This document shows positions 44,606-53,285 of a stretch of DNA of 64,000 nt, piece after piece (position 1 is the stretch's first letter; each line of letters opens with the position of its first letter). Location: assembly GCF_019890635.1 (NCBI RefSeq), contig NZ_JAIOAB010000018.1:48750-112749 (forward strand). The letters are read 5' to 3'. The translations under genes were made by a program, and so were the position numbers. The stretch is from Streptomyces sennicomposti (GTDB lineage Bacteria; Actinomycetota; Actinomycetes; Streptomycetales; Streptomycetaceae). The notes below the pieces were generated by a model, which was not told the DNA's origin, searched no databases, and saw only the letters and a program-made list of their open reading frames with translations.

Positions 44606-45604
44606 ATGGACACCTTCGCTCTGATTCTGACCATCCTGGTCGCGCTCGGCTTCGCCTACACCAACGGCTTCCACGACTCCGCCAACGCCATCGCCACCTC
44701 CGTCTCCACCCGCGCGCTCACCCCGCGCGCGGCGCTGGCGATGGCCGCGGTGATGAACCTCGCCGGCGCCTTCCTCGGCAGCGGCATCGCCAAGACGGTC
44801 AGCGAGGGCCTGATCGACACCCCCACCGGCGGCCAGGGCATGGGCATCCTCTTCGCCGCCCTGGTCGGCGGCGTGGTGTGGAACCTCGTCACCTGGTACT
44901 TCGGCCTGCCCTCGTCCTCCTCGCACGCCCTGTTCGGCGGCCTGGTGGGCGCGGCGCTGGCCGGCGGCACGGCGGTGCACTGGTCCGGGGTCGTCGACAA
45001 GATCGTCATCCCGATGTTCCTGTCCCCGGTGGTCGGCCTGATCGGCGGCTACCTGGTGATGACCGCCATCATGTGGATCTTCCGCCGGGCCAACCCGCAC
45101 AAGGCCAAGCGCGGCTTCCGCATAGCGCAGACCGTGTCGGCGGCCGGCATGGCCCTCGGCCACGGTCTGCAGGACGCGCAGAAGACCATGGGCGTCGTGG
45201 TGATGGCGCTGGTCATCGGCGGCGCCGAGACCTACGGCGACCCGATCCCGGTGTGGGTGAAGCTGGTCTCCGCGCTGATGCTGTCGCTGGGCACCTACGC
45301 GGGCGGCTGGCGCATCATGCGCACCCTGGGCCGCAAGATCATCGAACTGGACCCGCCGCAGGGCTTCGCCGCCGAGGCGACCGGCGCGTCGATCATGTTC
45401 GGCACGGCGTTCCTCTTCAAGGCGCCGATCTCCACCACCCATGTGATCACCTCGGCGATCATGGGCGTCGGCGCGACCAAGCGGGTCAACGCGGTGCGCT
45501 GGGGCGTGGCCAAGAACATCGTGCTCGGCTGGTTCATCACCATGCCGGCCGCGGCGCTCGTGGCGGCCGCCGCCTTCTCCCTGATCGACCTGCTGGTCCT
45601 GTAG
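44606..45604 (+). CDS. pit: Low-affinity inorganic phosphate transporter Pit
   Basis: 332 aa, ATG 44606. PiT family (metal-phosphate/proton symport): the duplicated signature appears as GFAYTNGFHDSANAIATSVSTRAL near the N-terminus and GHGLQDAQKTMGVVVMAL in the middle, with about ten membrane helices. It corresponds to PitH1 (SCO4138) by context with the Pst genes. It is co-transcribed with the DUF47 gene and convergent with pstB. Confidence 0.93.
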   Translation: MDTFALILTILVALGFAYTNGFHDSANAIATSVSTRALTPRAALAMAAVMNLAGAFLGSGIAKTVSEGLIDTPTGGQGMGILFAALVGGVVWNLVTWYFGLPSSSSHALFGGLVGAALAGGTAVHWSGVVDKIVIPMFLSPVVGLIGGYLVMTAIMWIFRRANPHKAKRGFRIAQTVSAAGMALGHGLQDAQKTMGVVVMALVIGGAETYGDPIPVWVKLVSALMLSLGTYAGGWRIMRTLGRKIIELDPPQGFAAEATGASIMFGTAFLFKAPISTTHVITSAIMGVGATKRVNAVRWGVAKNIVLGWFITMPAAALVAAAAFSLIDLLVL

Positions 45605-45655
45605 GAGCACACGGGAGCGCGGGAGTACCGCAGGAATACCGCAGGAATACGGAAC

Positions 45656-45687
45656 AGGCCCGCCCCCGGACACCCGGGGGCGGGCCT
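45656..45687. terminator. Bidirectional terminator between pit and pstB
   Basis: Perfect 14-bp stem AGGCCCGCCCCCGG / CCGGGGGCGGGCCT with tetraloop ACAC, followed by TTTC on the plus strand. It separates the two convergent phosphate-transport operons. Confidence 0.88.
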
Positions 45688-45750
45688 TTCCGCGTCCTCA
45701 CGGCGGCACCGCCATGCAGCGCCGTGAGGGGACCTGAGGACTCCGGCGGA

Positions 45751-46527
45751 TCAGCCGAAGCGGCCGGAGATGTAGTCCTCCGTGGCCTGCACCGACGGGT
45801 TGGAGAAGATCCGCTCGGTGTCGTCGATCTCGATGAGGCGGCCCGGCTGGCCGACCGCGGCCAGGTTGAAGAACGCGGTGCGGTCCGAGACCCGGGCGGC
45901 CTGCTGCATGTTGTGCGTCACGATGACGATCGTGAAGCGCTCCTTCAGCTCGCCGATCAGGTCCTCGATGGCGAGGGTCGAGATCGGGTCGAGCGCGGAG
46001 CAGGGCTCGTCCATGAGCAGCACCTTCGGCTCGACCGCGATCGCGCGGGCGATGCACAGCCGCTGCTGCTGGCCGCCGGAGAGGCCCGAGCCGGGCTTGT
46101 TCAGCCGGTCCTTGACCTCGTTCCACAGGTTGGCGCCCTTGAGCGACTTCTCGACGACGTCGTTCAGCTCGCTCTTCTTGTACTTGCCGTTCAGCCGCAG
46201 GCCCGCCGCCACGTTGTCGAAGATCGACATGGTGGGGAAGGGGTTGGGCCGCTGGAAGACCATGCCCACCTCGCGGCGGACGTCGACCGGGTCGATGCCG
46301 GTCCCGTACAGGTCCTCGGAGTCGAGCATCACCTTGCCCTCGACCCGGCCGCCGGGCGTCACCTCGTGCATCCGGTTCAGGGTGCGCAGGAACGTCGACT
46401 TGCCGCAGCCGGACGGGCCGATGAAGGCCGTCACCGAACGCGGCTCGACCGTCATCGAGATGTCCTCGATCGCCTTGTGGGAGCCGTAGTAGGCGGTGAG
46501 CCCGCTCACGTCGATTCGCTTGGCCAT
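45751..46527 (-). CDS. pstB: Phosphate ABC transporter ATP-binding protein PstB
   Basis: 258 aa from ATG 46527; a longer frame to 46560 lacks support. Walker [11 protein letters not shown]-loop [17 protein letters not shown] (typical of PstB), signature [14 protein letters not shown], Walker [14 protein letters not shown] and H-loop VTHNMQQA. It powers high-affinity phosphate uptake with PstA and PstC and is last in pstSCAB. Confidence 0.96.
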   Translation of the reverse strand: MAKRIDVSGLTAYYGSHKAIEDISMTVEPRSVTAFIGPSGCGKSTFLRTLNRMHEVTPGGRVEGKVMLDSEDLYGTGIDPVDVRREVGMVFQRPNPFPTMSIFDNVAAGLRLNGKYKKSELNDVVEKSLKGANLWNEVKDRLNKPGSGLSGGQQQRLCIARAIAVEPKVLLMDEPCSALDPISTLAIEDLIGELKERFTIVIVTHNMQQAARVSDRTAFFNLAAVGQPGRLIEIDDTERIFSNPSVQATEDYISGRFG

Positions 46528-46602
46528 TATTTCGTCACTTCCAAACAGTCGGTCGCTCACGGCCGCGTCAGCGACCGGCCACGCGGCGGTAGCCGCAGAT
46601 TG

Positions 46603-47658
46603 TCAGCGCGGGGCCTTCCAGCGGGCGAGGCCGCGGGCCGCCAGGTTGAGGATCATCACGAAGGCGATCAGGGTGAGCGAGGCCGCCCACGCGCGGTCGT
46701 ACGCCGCTCCCGAGCCCGCGCTGTTCGCGTACTGCTGGTAGATGTACAGCGGCAGCGAGGACTGCGCCCCCTCGAAGGGGTTCGTGTTGATGAAGGGGTT
46801 GCCGAACACCAGCAGCAGCACCGGCGCGGTCTCGCCCGCGATGCGGGCGACGGCCAGCACGATGCCGGTGGTGATGCCGCCCAGCGAGGTCGGCAGGACC
46901 ACCTTCAGGATCGTGCGCCACTTCGGCACGCCCAGGGCGAGGGACGCCTCGCGCAGCTCGTTCGGGACGAGCTTGAGCATCTCCTCGGTGGAGCGGACCA
47001 CGACCGGCATCATCAGGATGGCCAGGGCCAGCGAGCCGGCGAAGCCGAACGGCTGCGTCTTGGTCATCAGCATCAGGCTGAGGATGAACAGACCGGCGAC
47101 GATCGACGGGATGCCCGTCATCACGTCCACGAAGAAGGTGACGGCGCGGGCGAGGGCGCCGCGGCCGTACTCGACGAGGTAGATCGCGGTGAGCACGCCG
47201 ACCGGGGCGCCGATCAGGGTGGCCAGGCCCACCTGCTCCAGGCTGCCGATGATGGCGTGGTAGATGCCGCCGCCCGGCTCGGTGTCGGCGACCACGCCCA
47301 TCGAGTGGGTGAGGAAGTAGACGTCGAGGACCTTCACACCGCGCTTGACGGTCACCCACACCAGGGAGACCAGCGGCACCACGGCGAGCAGGAAGGCCAC
47401 CCAGACCAGGCTGGTCATGACCCGGTCCTTGGCCTGCCGGCGGCCCTCGACGCGGGCGGTGACGCCGTAGGTGCCGAGCACGAAGAGGACGGCGGCGATC
47501 AGGCCCCACTGGACATGGCTGTCGAGACCGCCGGCCAGGCCGATGACGACCGCGAGGGCGAGCGAGCCGGCCGCGATCGCCCACGGCGACCAGCGGGGCA
47601 GGGAGGCGCCGCGCAGGCTGGTCGAGCCGTTCTTGTCGGACATCGCTGCGGTGCTCAT
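46603..47658 (-). CDS. pstA: Phosphate ABC transporter permease PstA
   Basis: 351 aa, ATG 47658, overlapping the pstC stop by 4 bp. A cytoplasmic N-terminus with about three helices before the core is followed by the PstA transport core, with GVLTAIYLVEYGRG, TGIPSIVAGLFIL and the EAA loop ELREASLALGVPKWRTILKVVLPTSLGGITTG. Residues 1-110 extend the usual length, as in other Streptomyces PstA. Confidence 0.95.
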   Translation of the reverse strand: MSTAAMSDKNGSTSLRGASLPRWSPWAIAAGSLALAVVIGLAGGLDSHVQWGLIAAVLFVLGTYGVTARVEGRRQAKDRVMTSLVWVAFLLAVVPLVSLVWVTVKRGVKVLDVYFLTHSMGVVADTEPGGGIYHAIIGSLEQVGLATLIGAPVGVLTAIYLVEYGRGALARAVTFFVDVMTGIPSIVAGLFILSLMLMTKTQPFGFAGSLALAILMMPVVVRSTEEMLKLVPNELREASLALGVPKWRTILKVVLPTSLGGITTGIVLAVARIAGETAPVLLLVFGNPFINTNPFEGAQSSLPLYIYQQYANSAGSGAAYDRAWAASLTLIAFVMILNLAARGLARWKAPR

Positions 47659-48662
47659 GCGTTGGCCCCCGAGTACTCCTTGCGGCGGGCGATGATCAGC
47701 CGGGCCGCGCCGTTGACCAGCAGAGTGATGACGAAGAGCACCAGACCGGAGGCGATCAGCGCGTCCCGGCCGAACTCGGTCGCCTCGCTGAACTTGCTGG
47801 CGATGTTCTGGGCGAAGGTGCCGCCGCCCGGGTCGAGCAGGCTGGCCTTGATGTCGAAGGTCGGAGAGAGCACGGTGGCCACGGCCATCGTCTCGCCGAG
47901 CGCACGGCCGAGACCGAGCATCGAGGCGGAGATCACGCCGGAGCGGCCGAAGGGCAGCACCGACATGCGGATGACCTCCCAGCGCGTGGCGCCGAGGGCC
48001 AGGGCGGCCTCCTCGTGCATACGCGGGACCTGCCGGAAGACCTCACGGCTGACGTTGGTGATGATCGGCAGGATCATGATCGCCAGCAGGACGCCGACGG
48101 TGAGCATCGAGCGGGGCGCCCCGCCGTCCCACGAGAAGATCCCGGTCCAGCCCAGGTACTCGTCCAGCCAGCCGAACAGCCCGTCCATGTGCGGGACGAG
48201 GACCAGCGCGCCCCACAGGCCGTACACGATGGACGGCACGGCGGCGAGCAGGTCGATCACGTAGGCGATCGGGCCGCTCAGCCGGCGCGGGGCGTAGTGG
48301 GTGAGGAACAGGGCGATGGCGACCGCGACCGGGACCGCGATGACCATGGCGATGACCGAGGAGACGATCGTGCCGTAGACGAGCACGGCGATGCCGAAGC
48401 TCGGCGGGATCAGGTTGGTGTTCCACTCGAAGGTGGTCAGGAAGTCGCCCTGGTCGTCGCTGATGGCGAGGCAGGCGCGGTAGGTGAGGAAGACCGCGAT
48501 CGCGGCCATGATCACCAGGAGCAGGATGCCCGACCCGCGGGTCAGGCCGATGAAGATCCGGTCTCCGGGGCGGGTGGCGCCACGTGCGGCGCGCTGGTGC
48601 GCGGCCGGCCCGGGCAGGCCCGGGGACGCGGCGGCGTCTGTGTGCTGTGTGGATATGTCCAT
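47655..48662 (-). CDS. pstC: Phosphate ABC transporter permease PstC
   Basis: 335 aa, ATG 48662. Six-helix permease with PIAYVIDLLAAVPSIVYGLWG and the EAA loop MHEEAALALGATRWEVIRMSVLPFGRSGVISASMLGLGRALGETMAV. It forms the channel with PstA. It is 100 bp downstream of pstS and coupled to pstA. Confidence 0.95.
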   Translation of the reverse strand: MDISTQHTDAAASPGLPGPAAHQRAARGATRPGDRIFIGLTRGSGILLLVIMAAIAVFLTYRACLAISDDQGDFLTTFEWNTNLIPPSFGIAVLVYGTIVSSVIAMVIAVPVAVAIALFLTHYAPRRLSGPIAYVIDLLAAVPSIVYGLWGALVLVPHMDGLFGWLDEYLGWTGIFSWDGGAPRSMLTVGVLLAIMILPIITNVSREVFRQVPRMHEEAALALGATRWEVIRMSVLPFGRSGVISASMLGLGRALGETMAVATVLSPTFDIKASLLDPGGGTFAQNIASKFSEATEFGRDALIASGLVLFVITLLVNGAARLIIARRKEYSGANA

Positions 48663-48762
48663 CGGGTTCTCCGGTCTGCGGAGCCGTACACGTCGTACGG
48701 CTCCTGGCGGCGGTGCACCGGACGGTGCGGCCGGCCCCGGGTGGGGGCCGGCCGCACTCGGA

Positions 48763-49890
48763 TCAGCTCAGGCCCTCGATGGTGGTGCGGACCTTGCTGA
48801 TGATGGCGTCGGGGATCGGCGCGTAGTCCTTCTCCGTGAGGATCTTCTGGCCGTCCTCGCTGGCGATGTAGCGCAGGAACGCCTTGGTCGCGGGCAGCGT
48901 GTCGGCCTTGTTGCCCTTGTCGCAGGCGATCTCGTAGGTGACCAGGACCATCGGGTAGGCGCCGTCGGCCTTGGTGGCGTAGTTCAGCTGGAGCGCCAGG
49001 TCGCTGCCGGTGCCGACGACCTTGGCGTCCGCGATGGCCTTGGTGGCGTTGTCGACGGTGGCCTTGACCGGGGCGGACGCGCCGGTGTCGATGGCGACCG
49101 TGGTCATGTCCTTGGCGTACGACAGCTCGAAGTAGCCGATCGCGCCGTTGGTCTGCTTGACCTGCTGGGCCACACCGGAGGACTGCGGGGCCGCCTGGCC
49201 GCCCTTGGCCTGCCAGGCCTTGCCGCCGGAGTACTTCCAGTCGCTCGGGGCGGCGGCCTTCAGGTACTTGGTGAAGTTGTCCGTGGTGCCGGACTCGTCC
49301 GAGCGGTGGAACGCCTGGATCTTCAGGTCGGGCAGCTTGGCGTTCGGGTTGAGCTTCTTGATCTCCGGGGCGTTCCAGTTCTGGATCTTGTCGTCGAAGA
49401 TCTTCGCCAGGGTCGGCGCGTCGAGGACGAGGTCCTGGACGCCGGGGACGTTGTAGCCGACCGCGATCGGGCCGCCGACCATCGGCAGGTCGATGCCCTG
49501 ACCGCCGGAGCAGACCTTCTTGGACGCGGCGACGTCCTCGGGCTTCAGCGCGGAGTCGGAACCGGCGAAGGCCACCTGGCCCTGGCTGAACGCGGTGACG
49601 CCGGCGCCGGAGCCGCCGCCCTTGTAGTTGATCTGCACGCCACAGGCCTGGCTGAACTCCTTGACCCAGGCGTCGATCGCGTTCTTCTGCGCCGACGAGC
49701 CGTCGGCGAGCAGCTGGCCCTTGGCCCCGTCGCACTTGATGGAGCTGTTGGAGGCCGCGGTGCTGCTGCCGCCACCGGCGTTGTCCTTGCCGCCCGTGTC
49801 GTCGGAGCCGCACGCCGTGAGGGCCAGGGCGCCGGAGACGGCGAGAGCGCCGAGAGCGAGAGCCCGCCGGTTCTTGCGCTGAAGCTTCAC
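48763..49890 (-). CDS. pstS: Phosphate-binding lipoprotein PstS
   Basis: 375 aa, ATG 49890. Signal with lipobox ALALTAC (lipidated Cys about residue 27). The mature protein has the PstS phosphate-site pattern: ADGSSAQKNAIDAWVKEF, GGGSGAGVTAFSQGQVAFAGSDSAL and FHRSDESGTTDNFTKYL. It captures phosphate outside the membrane. PHO boxes lie upstream (50002-50045), consistent with PhoP control. Confidence 0.96.
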   Translation of the reverse strand: MKLQRKNRRALALGALAVSGALALTACGSDDTGGKDNAGGGSSTAASNSSIKCDGAKGQLLADGSSAQKNAIDAWVKEFSQACGVQINYKGGGSGAGVTAFSQGQVAFAGSDSALKPEDVAASKKVCSGGQGIDLPMVGGPIAVGYNVPGVQDLVLDAPTLAKIFDDKIQNWNAPEIKKLNPNAKLPDLKIQAFHRSDESGTTDNFTKYLKAAAPSDWKYSGGKAWQAKGGQAAPQSSGVAQQVKQTNGAIGYFELSYAKDMTTVAIDTGASAPVKATVDNATKAIADAKVVGTGSDLALQLNYATKADGAYPMVLVTYEIACDKGNKADTLPATKAFLRYIASEDGQKILTEKDYAPIPDAIISKVRTTIEGLS

Positions 49891-50001
49891 TTGAGGGAAT
49901 TCCTTCCAGGAGCCGCCGTCCTGTTCGGCGGCGTGCGAAGAGTGGGCGACACCGGTGCGCCGAGATGCGCACCAGCACCGGGTAAGGCCGAAATTAGGCA
50001 G

Positions 50002-50045
50002 AACAGGTGAAGCCGCCGATGGCCGGAAGTGAACGAGGGGTGAAC
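50002..50045 (-). promoter_or_regulatory. PHO box (PhoP direct repeats) upstream of pstS
   Basis: On the minus strand four 11-nt units run GTTCACCCCTC (50045-50035), GTTCACTTCCG (50034-50024), a poor third unit, and CTTCACCTGTT (50012-50002). The 11-nt period and GTTCACY core are the Streptomyces PhoP signature. The array ends about 110 bp before the pstS start. Confidence 0.85.
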
Positions 50046-50109
50046 CCCTGCCGTCGGCACGGTGAGGTCACGGAACGCTCACGGGGAGAACACGTGCAGG
50101 TCCCGACGG

Positions 50110-50330
50110 GGGGCCGCCGGGCGGTCTCGGGGGCGGTGGGGGTCTCGGGGGCGGTGGGGGGTCTCGGGGGCGGTGGGGTGGGTGCCGCCTGGCGGTCTCG
50201 GGTGCGGTGGGGCGGGGGCGGTGCGGTGTTTTCGGGTGCGGCGGGGCGGGTGCGGCCCGGCGGCCGGGCGCGGTGGGGCGGGTGCGGCCTACCGCCTTCG
50301 GGTGCGGCGAGGCGTCCGGGCGCGGCGAGG
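50110..50330. repeat. GC-rich tandem repeats, GTCTCGGGGGCGGTGGGG type
   Basis: At least three near-exact 18-19-bp units (about 50122-50180) degrade into GCGGGTGCGG-type units up to 50330. They fill most of the 640-bp gap between pstS and the FAD oxidoreductase gene. The open frames here are composition artefacts. Confidence 0.75.
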
Positions 50331-50530
50331 CGGGCGCGGCCCGGCCTCTCCGGGCGGGCGGGGCGGGCCGTGGCGGCCCGAGGCGCCGCCCGGCGGCCCC
50401 GGGCGCGCGGGGCGGCCACCGCGGCTCGGCCCGGTGGACTGCCGTCCCGGCGGACTCCCGCCCCCGGGAAGGAACCCGCCGGGCCCGGTGGCCGTCTCGG
50501 TTCACGGGAGTCCACAGGGAGGGGCACGAC

Positions 50531-52096
50531 ATGGAACGGCGTGCGTTCGCAGCGGGCGGCGCGGCGGCACTGGCCGCGCTCGCCACGGGTGCGTGCAGCG
50601 GCGGCGGCTCCGGCGGGAACGGCGCGGCGTCCGGCGCGGGCGCCTCCCGTACGTCCCTGGCCGCCTCGGCCGGTCAGGCGCACCGCACCGCCGCCGACTG
50701 GTCCGCGCTCGCCCACACCCTGGACGGCACCCTGATCCGCCCCGGCGACAGCGGCTGGACGACGGCCCGGCAGCTCTACAACACCCGCTTCGACGGCCTG
50801 CGCCCGGCCGCCGTCGCCTACGTCGCGCACACCGACGACATCCGCACGGCCCTCTCCTACGCCCGCGCCCACGGCCTGCGCGTCGCCGTCCGCAACGGCG
50901 GCCACTCCTACGCCGGCTGGTCCTCCGGCGACAACCGCCTCGTCATCGACGTGTCCCGGCTCAACGGAGTTCGCGCGAGCGGCACTTCCGCGGTGGTGGG
51001 CGCCGGGGCGAAACTCATCGACGTCTACCGCGCCCTGGCCGCCAAGGGCGCGACCATACCCGCCGGCTCCTGCCCCACCGTGGGCGTCTCCGGCCTGGTC
51101 CTCGGCGGCGGCCACGGAGTCGTCTCCCGCGCCTACGGCCTGACCTGCGACAGCCTCACCCAGGCCACCGTCGTCACCGCCGACGGCAAGGTGCTCACCG
51201 CGAACGCCACCGAGAACAAGGACCTGTTCTGGGCGCTGCGCGGCGCCGGCAACGGCAACTTCGGCGTCGTCACCGAACTCCGCTTCCGCACCCACCCCGC
51301 GCCCCAGGCGGTCTCCGCCTACCTCACCTGGCCGTGGGCCAAGGCGGCGGCGGTGCTGGCGGCCTGGCAGGAGTGGGGGCCCGGCCAGCCGGACGAGATC
51401 TGGTCCTCCCTGCACCTGGAGAAAACGTCCAGCGGCGCCCCGAGGGTCTCGGTGGCCGCCTTCTCCCTCGGCACCTACGGCGAGCTGCAGAACGCGGTGG
51501 ACCGCCTCGCGGCGCGCGTCGGAGCCCACGCCTCCAGCGTCTCCCTGCGCCGCCACTCCTACGAGGGCGCCATGGAGGCGTACGCCGGCTGCTCGTCCTT
51601 CCCGACCGAGCCGCAGTGCCATCTGCCCGGTGCGACGCCCGGCCGCTCCGCGCAGGGCCGGCTCGGCCGCGAGACGTACACGGCCCGCTCGGACTTCTTC
51701 GACCGCTCGCTGTCAGCGGCCGGGATCCAGACGCTGCTGGCCCAGGTGCGGGCGGTGCGCGGCGGCGCGGGCAGCATCGCGTTCACCGCGCTCGGCGGCG
51801 CGGTCAACCGCGTCTCGCCCACGGCGACGGCGTTCGTCCACCGCCGCTCGCGGATGCTGGCCCAGTACATCGCGTCCTGGACCCCCGGCACGGCCGGTAC
51901 GACGGCCCAGTCCTGGCTGACGGCGGCCCACACGGCGATGCGCCCGTACGCCTCGGGCGCGGCCTACCAGAACTACGCGGACCCCACCTTGAAGAACTGG
52001 CGCACGGCGTACTACGGCCCGGCGGCCTCCCGCCTGACCCAACTGAAGCACCAGTACGACCCCAAGGCCTTCTTCACCTTCCCCCAGAGCCTCTAG
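50531..52096 (+). CDS. Exported FAD-dependent oxidoreductase (berberine-bridge type)
   Basis: 521 aa, ATG 50531 with AGGGAGG 8 nt upstream. N-terminal twin-Arg signal (ERRAFAAGGAAALAALATGAC), with a possible lipobox Cys. The PCMH-type FAD domain holds the His attachment motif NGGHSYAG and a Cys in GSCPTVGVSGLVLGGGHG, so FAD may be bicovalently bound. The C-terminal BBE segment ends NYADPTLKNWRTAYYG...KHQYDPKAFFTFPQ. Substrates in the family include alkaloids, sugars and polyketides; unknown here. Confidence 0.9.
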   Translation: MERRAFAAGGAAALAALATGACSGGGSGGNGAASGAGASRTSLAASAGQAHRTAADWSALAHTLDGTLIRPGDSGWTTARQLYNTRFDGLRPAAVAYVAHTDDIRTALSYARAHGLRVAVRNGGHSYAGWSSGDNRLVIDVSRLNGVRASGTSAVVGAGAKLIDVYRALAAKGATIPAGSCPTVGVSGLVLGGGHGVVSRAYGLTCDSLTQATVVTADGKVLTANATENKDLFWALRGAGNGNFGVVTELRFRTHPAPQAVSAYLTWPWAKAAAVLAAWQEWGPGQPDEIWSSLHLEKTSSGAPRVSVAAFSLGTYGELQNAVDRLAARVGAHASSVSLRRHSYEGAMEAYAGCSSFPTEPQCHLPGATPGRSAQGRLGRETYTARSDFFDRSLSAAGIQTLLAQVRAVRGGAGSIAFTALGGAVNRVSPTATAFVHRRSRMLAQYIASWTPGTAGTTAQSWLTAAHTAMRPYASGAAYQNYADPTLKNWRTAYYGPAASRLTQLKHQYDPKAFFTFPQSL

Positions 52097-52107
52097 ACCC
52101 AGCTCGA

Positions 52108-52220
52108 CTGCGGGCAGCACCGCCCCCCCATACCTCCCCAGCTGCGGGCAGCGGCCCCCCTACCTCTGTAGCTGCGGGCATACGTGCCGCTAGGGCGGCA
52201 CGGGTGGGCGCAGCGGCACC
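52108..52220. repeat. REP-like palindromic element with CTGCGGGCA units
   Basis: CTGCGGGCA occurs at 52108, 52142 and 52172. The last opens a 52-bp element (52169-52220) with palindrome GTGCCGC-TAGG-GCGGCAC, matching 40985-41036 at 48 of 52 positions. It is intergenic here, after the oxidoreductase stop. Confidence 0.85.
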
Positions 52221-52270
52221 CTTCAAGCGAGGTCAGCGCACCCCCCGCACCTCAGCCACAACCGGCCCCG

Positions 52271-52312
52271 CACCCGCACCCGCACCCGCACCCGCACCCG
52301 CACCCGCACCCG
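52271..52312. repeat. Hexanucleotide repeat (CACCCG)7
   Basis: Seven exact CACCCG units, just before the end of the PAP2 gene. This is a slippage-prone microsatellite in non-coding DNA. Confidence 0.95.
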
Positions 52313-52334
52313 CAACGACCCCGTACCCACACCC

Positions 52335-53039
52335 TCACGCGGCCAGATCCCGCTCCTCAGCGGAAGCCCGCTCCTCCCCCCGAGCCTCGGCGACGACAGC
52401 CCCGGCCCCCCGAGCAGAACGCCCCCGCACCAGCCAGGCCCCCCAAGAAGTCCCCTCCACCGCCCGCACCACAGGCGTCAGCACCGCCATCGCCAACGGC
52501 GACAGCAACAACGCCACAGCGGTCCCCAGCGCGAACCCGCCCACCACGTCGGTCGGATAGTGCACGCCCATGTACACCCGGCAGAACCCCTCCAGCAGCG
52601 CGATGCCGATCCCCGCCAGCCCGAACCGCCGGTTGGCCACGAACAGCGCGGCCCCCATCGCCATGGTGATCGTCGCGTGGTCGCTCACGAACGAGAAGTC
52701 GGTCTTCCCGGAGACCAGCACATCGAGCCCCTGGTGGTCCCGGAACGGCCGGGGCCGCTCCACGAACCCCCGTATCGGCACGTTCACCAGCACCGCGATC
52801 CCGGCGGCCAGCGGCGCCCACACCAGCGCGGCCACCGACCCGGCGGCGTCCTCGCCGCCCCGCCGCCGCACGGACCACCAGCACCACACCACCAGCAGCA
52901 CCGAGGCGAGCAGCAGCCCGTACTCCCCGACGTACTCCATGGCCCGGTCGAACCAGTGCGGGGCGTCCTTGGCGAGGCCGTTGATGTCGTAGAGCAGGTC
53001 GACGTCGGGGTTCGACCCGGATTCGGCGAGTCCAGCCAT
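52335..53039 (-). CDS. PAP2-family membrane phosphatase
   Basis: 234 aa, ATG 53039. Five or six helices with the three PAP2 motifs: GFVERPRPF (motif 1, K replaced within a shortened form), FVSDHATITMAMG (motif 2, PSGH-like with SDH) and CRVYMGVHYPTDVVGG (motif 3, R-x5-H-x3-D). It should dephosphorylate a lipid or prenyl pyrophosphate at the outer membrane face; undecaprenyl-PP is one candidate. The C-terminus is Ala/Arg/Glu-rich. Confidence 0.87.
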   Translation of the reverse strand: MAGLAESGSNPDVDLLYDINGLAKDAPHWFDRAMEYVGEYGLLLASVLLVVWCWWSVRRRGGEDAAGSVAALVWAPLAAGIAVLVNVPIRGFVERPRPFRDHQGLDVLVSGKTDFSFVSDHATITMAMGAALFVANRRFGLAGIGIALLEGFCRVYMGVHYPTDVVGGFALGTAVALLLSPLAMAVLTPVVRAVEGTSWGAWLVRGRSARGAGAVVAEARGEERASAEERDLAA

Positions 53040-53285
53040 GGTGCTGCGGCCCCTTCGTCGTGTCGTTCCGGGCGCACCCTGCGTGCGCCGCTCCTGCCAC
53101 CCCCGTGGTCGTAGGTCCGCTCCCGCTGCGTGCGCGCGTCACGCACCGCGCCCGACGTCGGCTTGGCTACGTCAACAGGAACGCACGAGCCCGTTCGATG
53201 CGTTCCGCACTCCACCGAATGATCACGCAGACGTTACCGAAGAGAGATGCGTCGCCGCAGCTCAGGGCAGGGGTTCACGCTCGGT

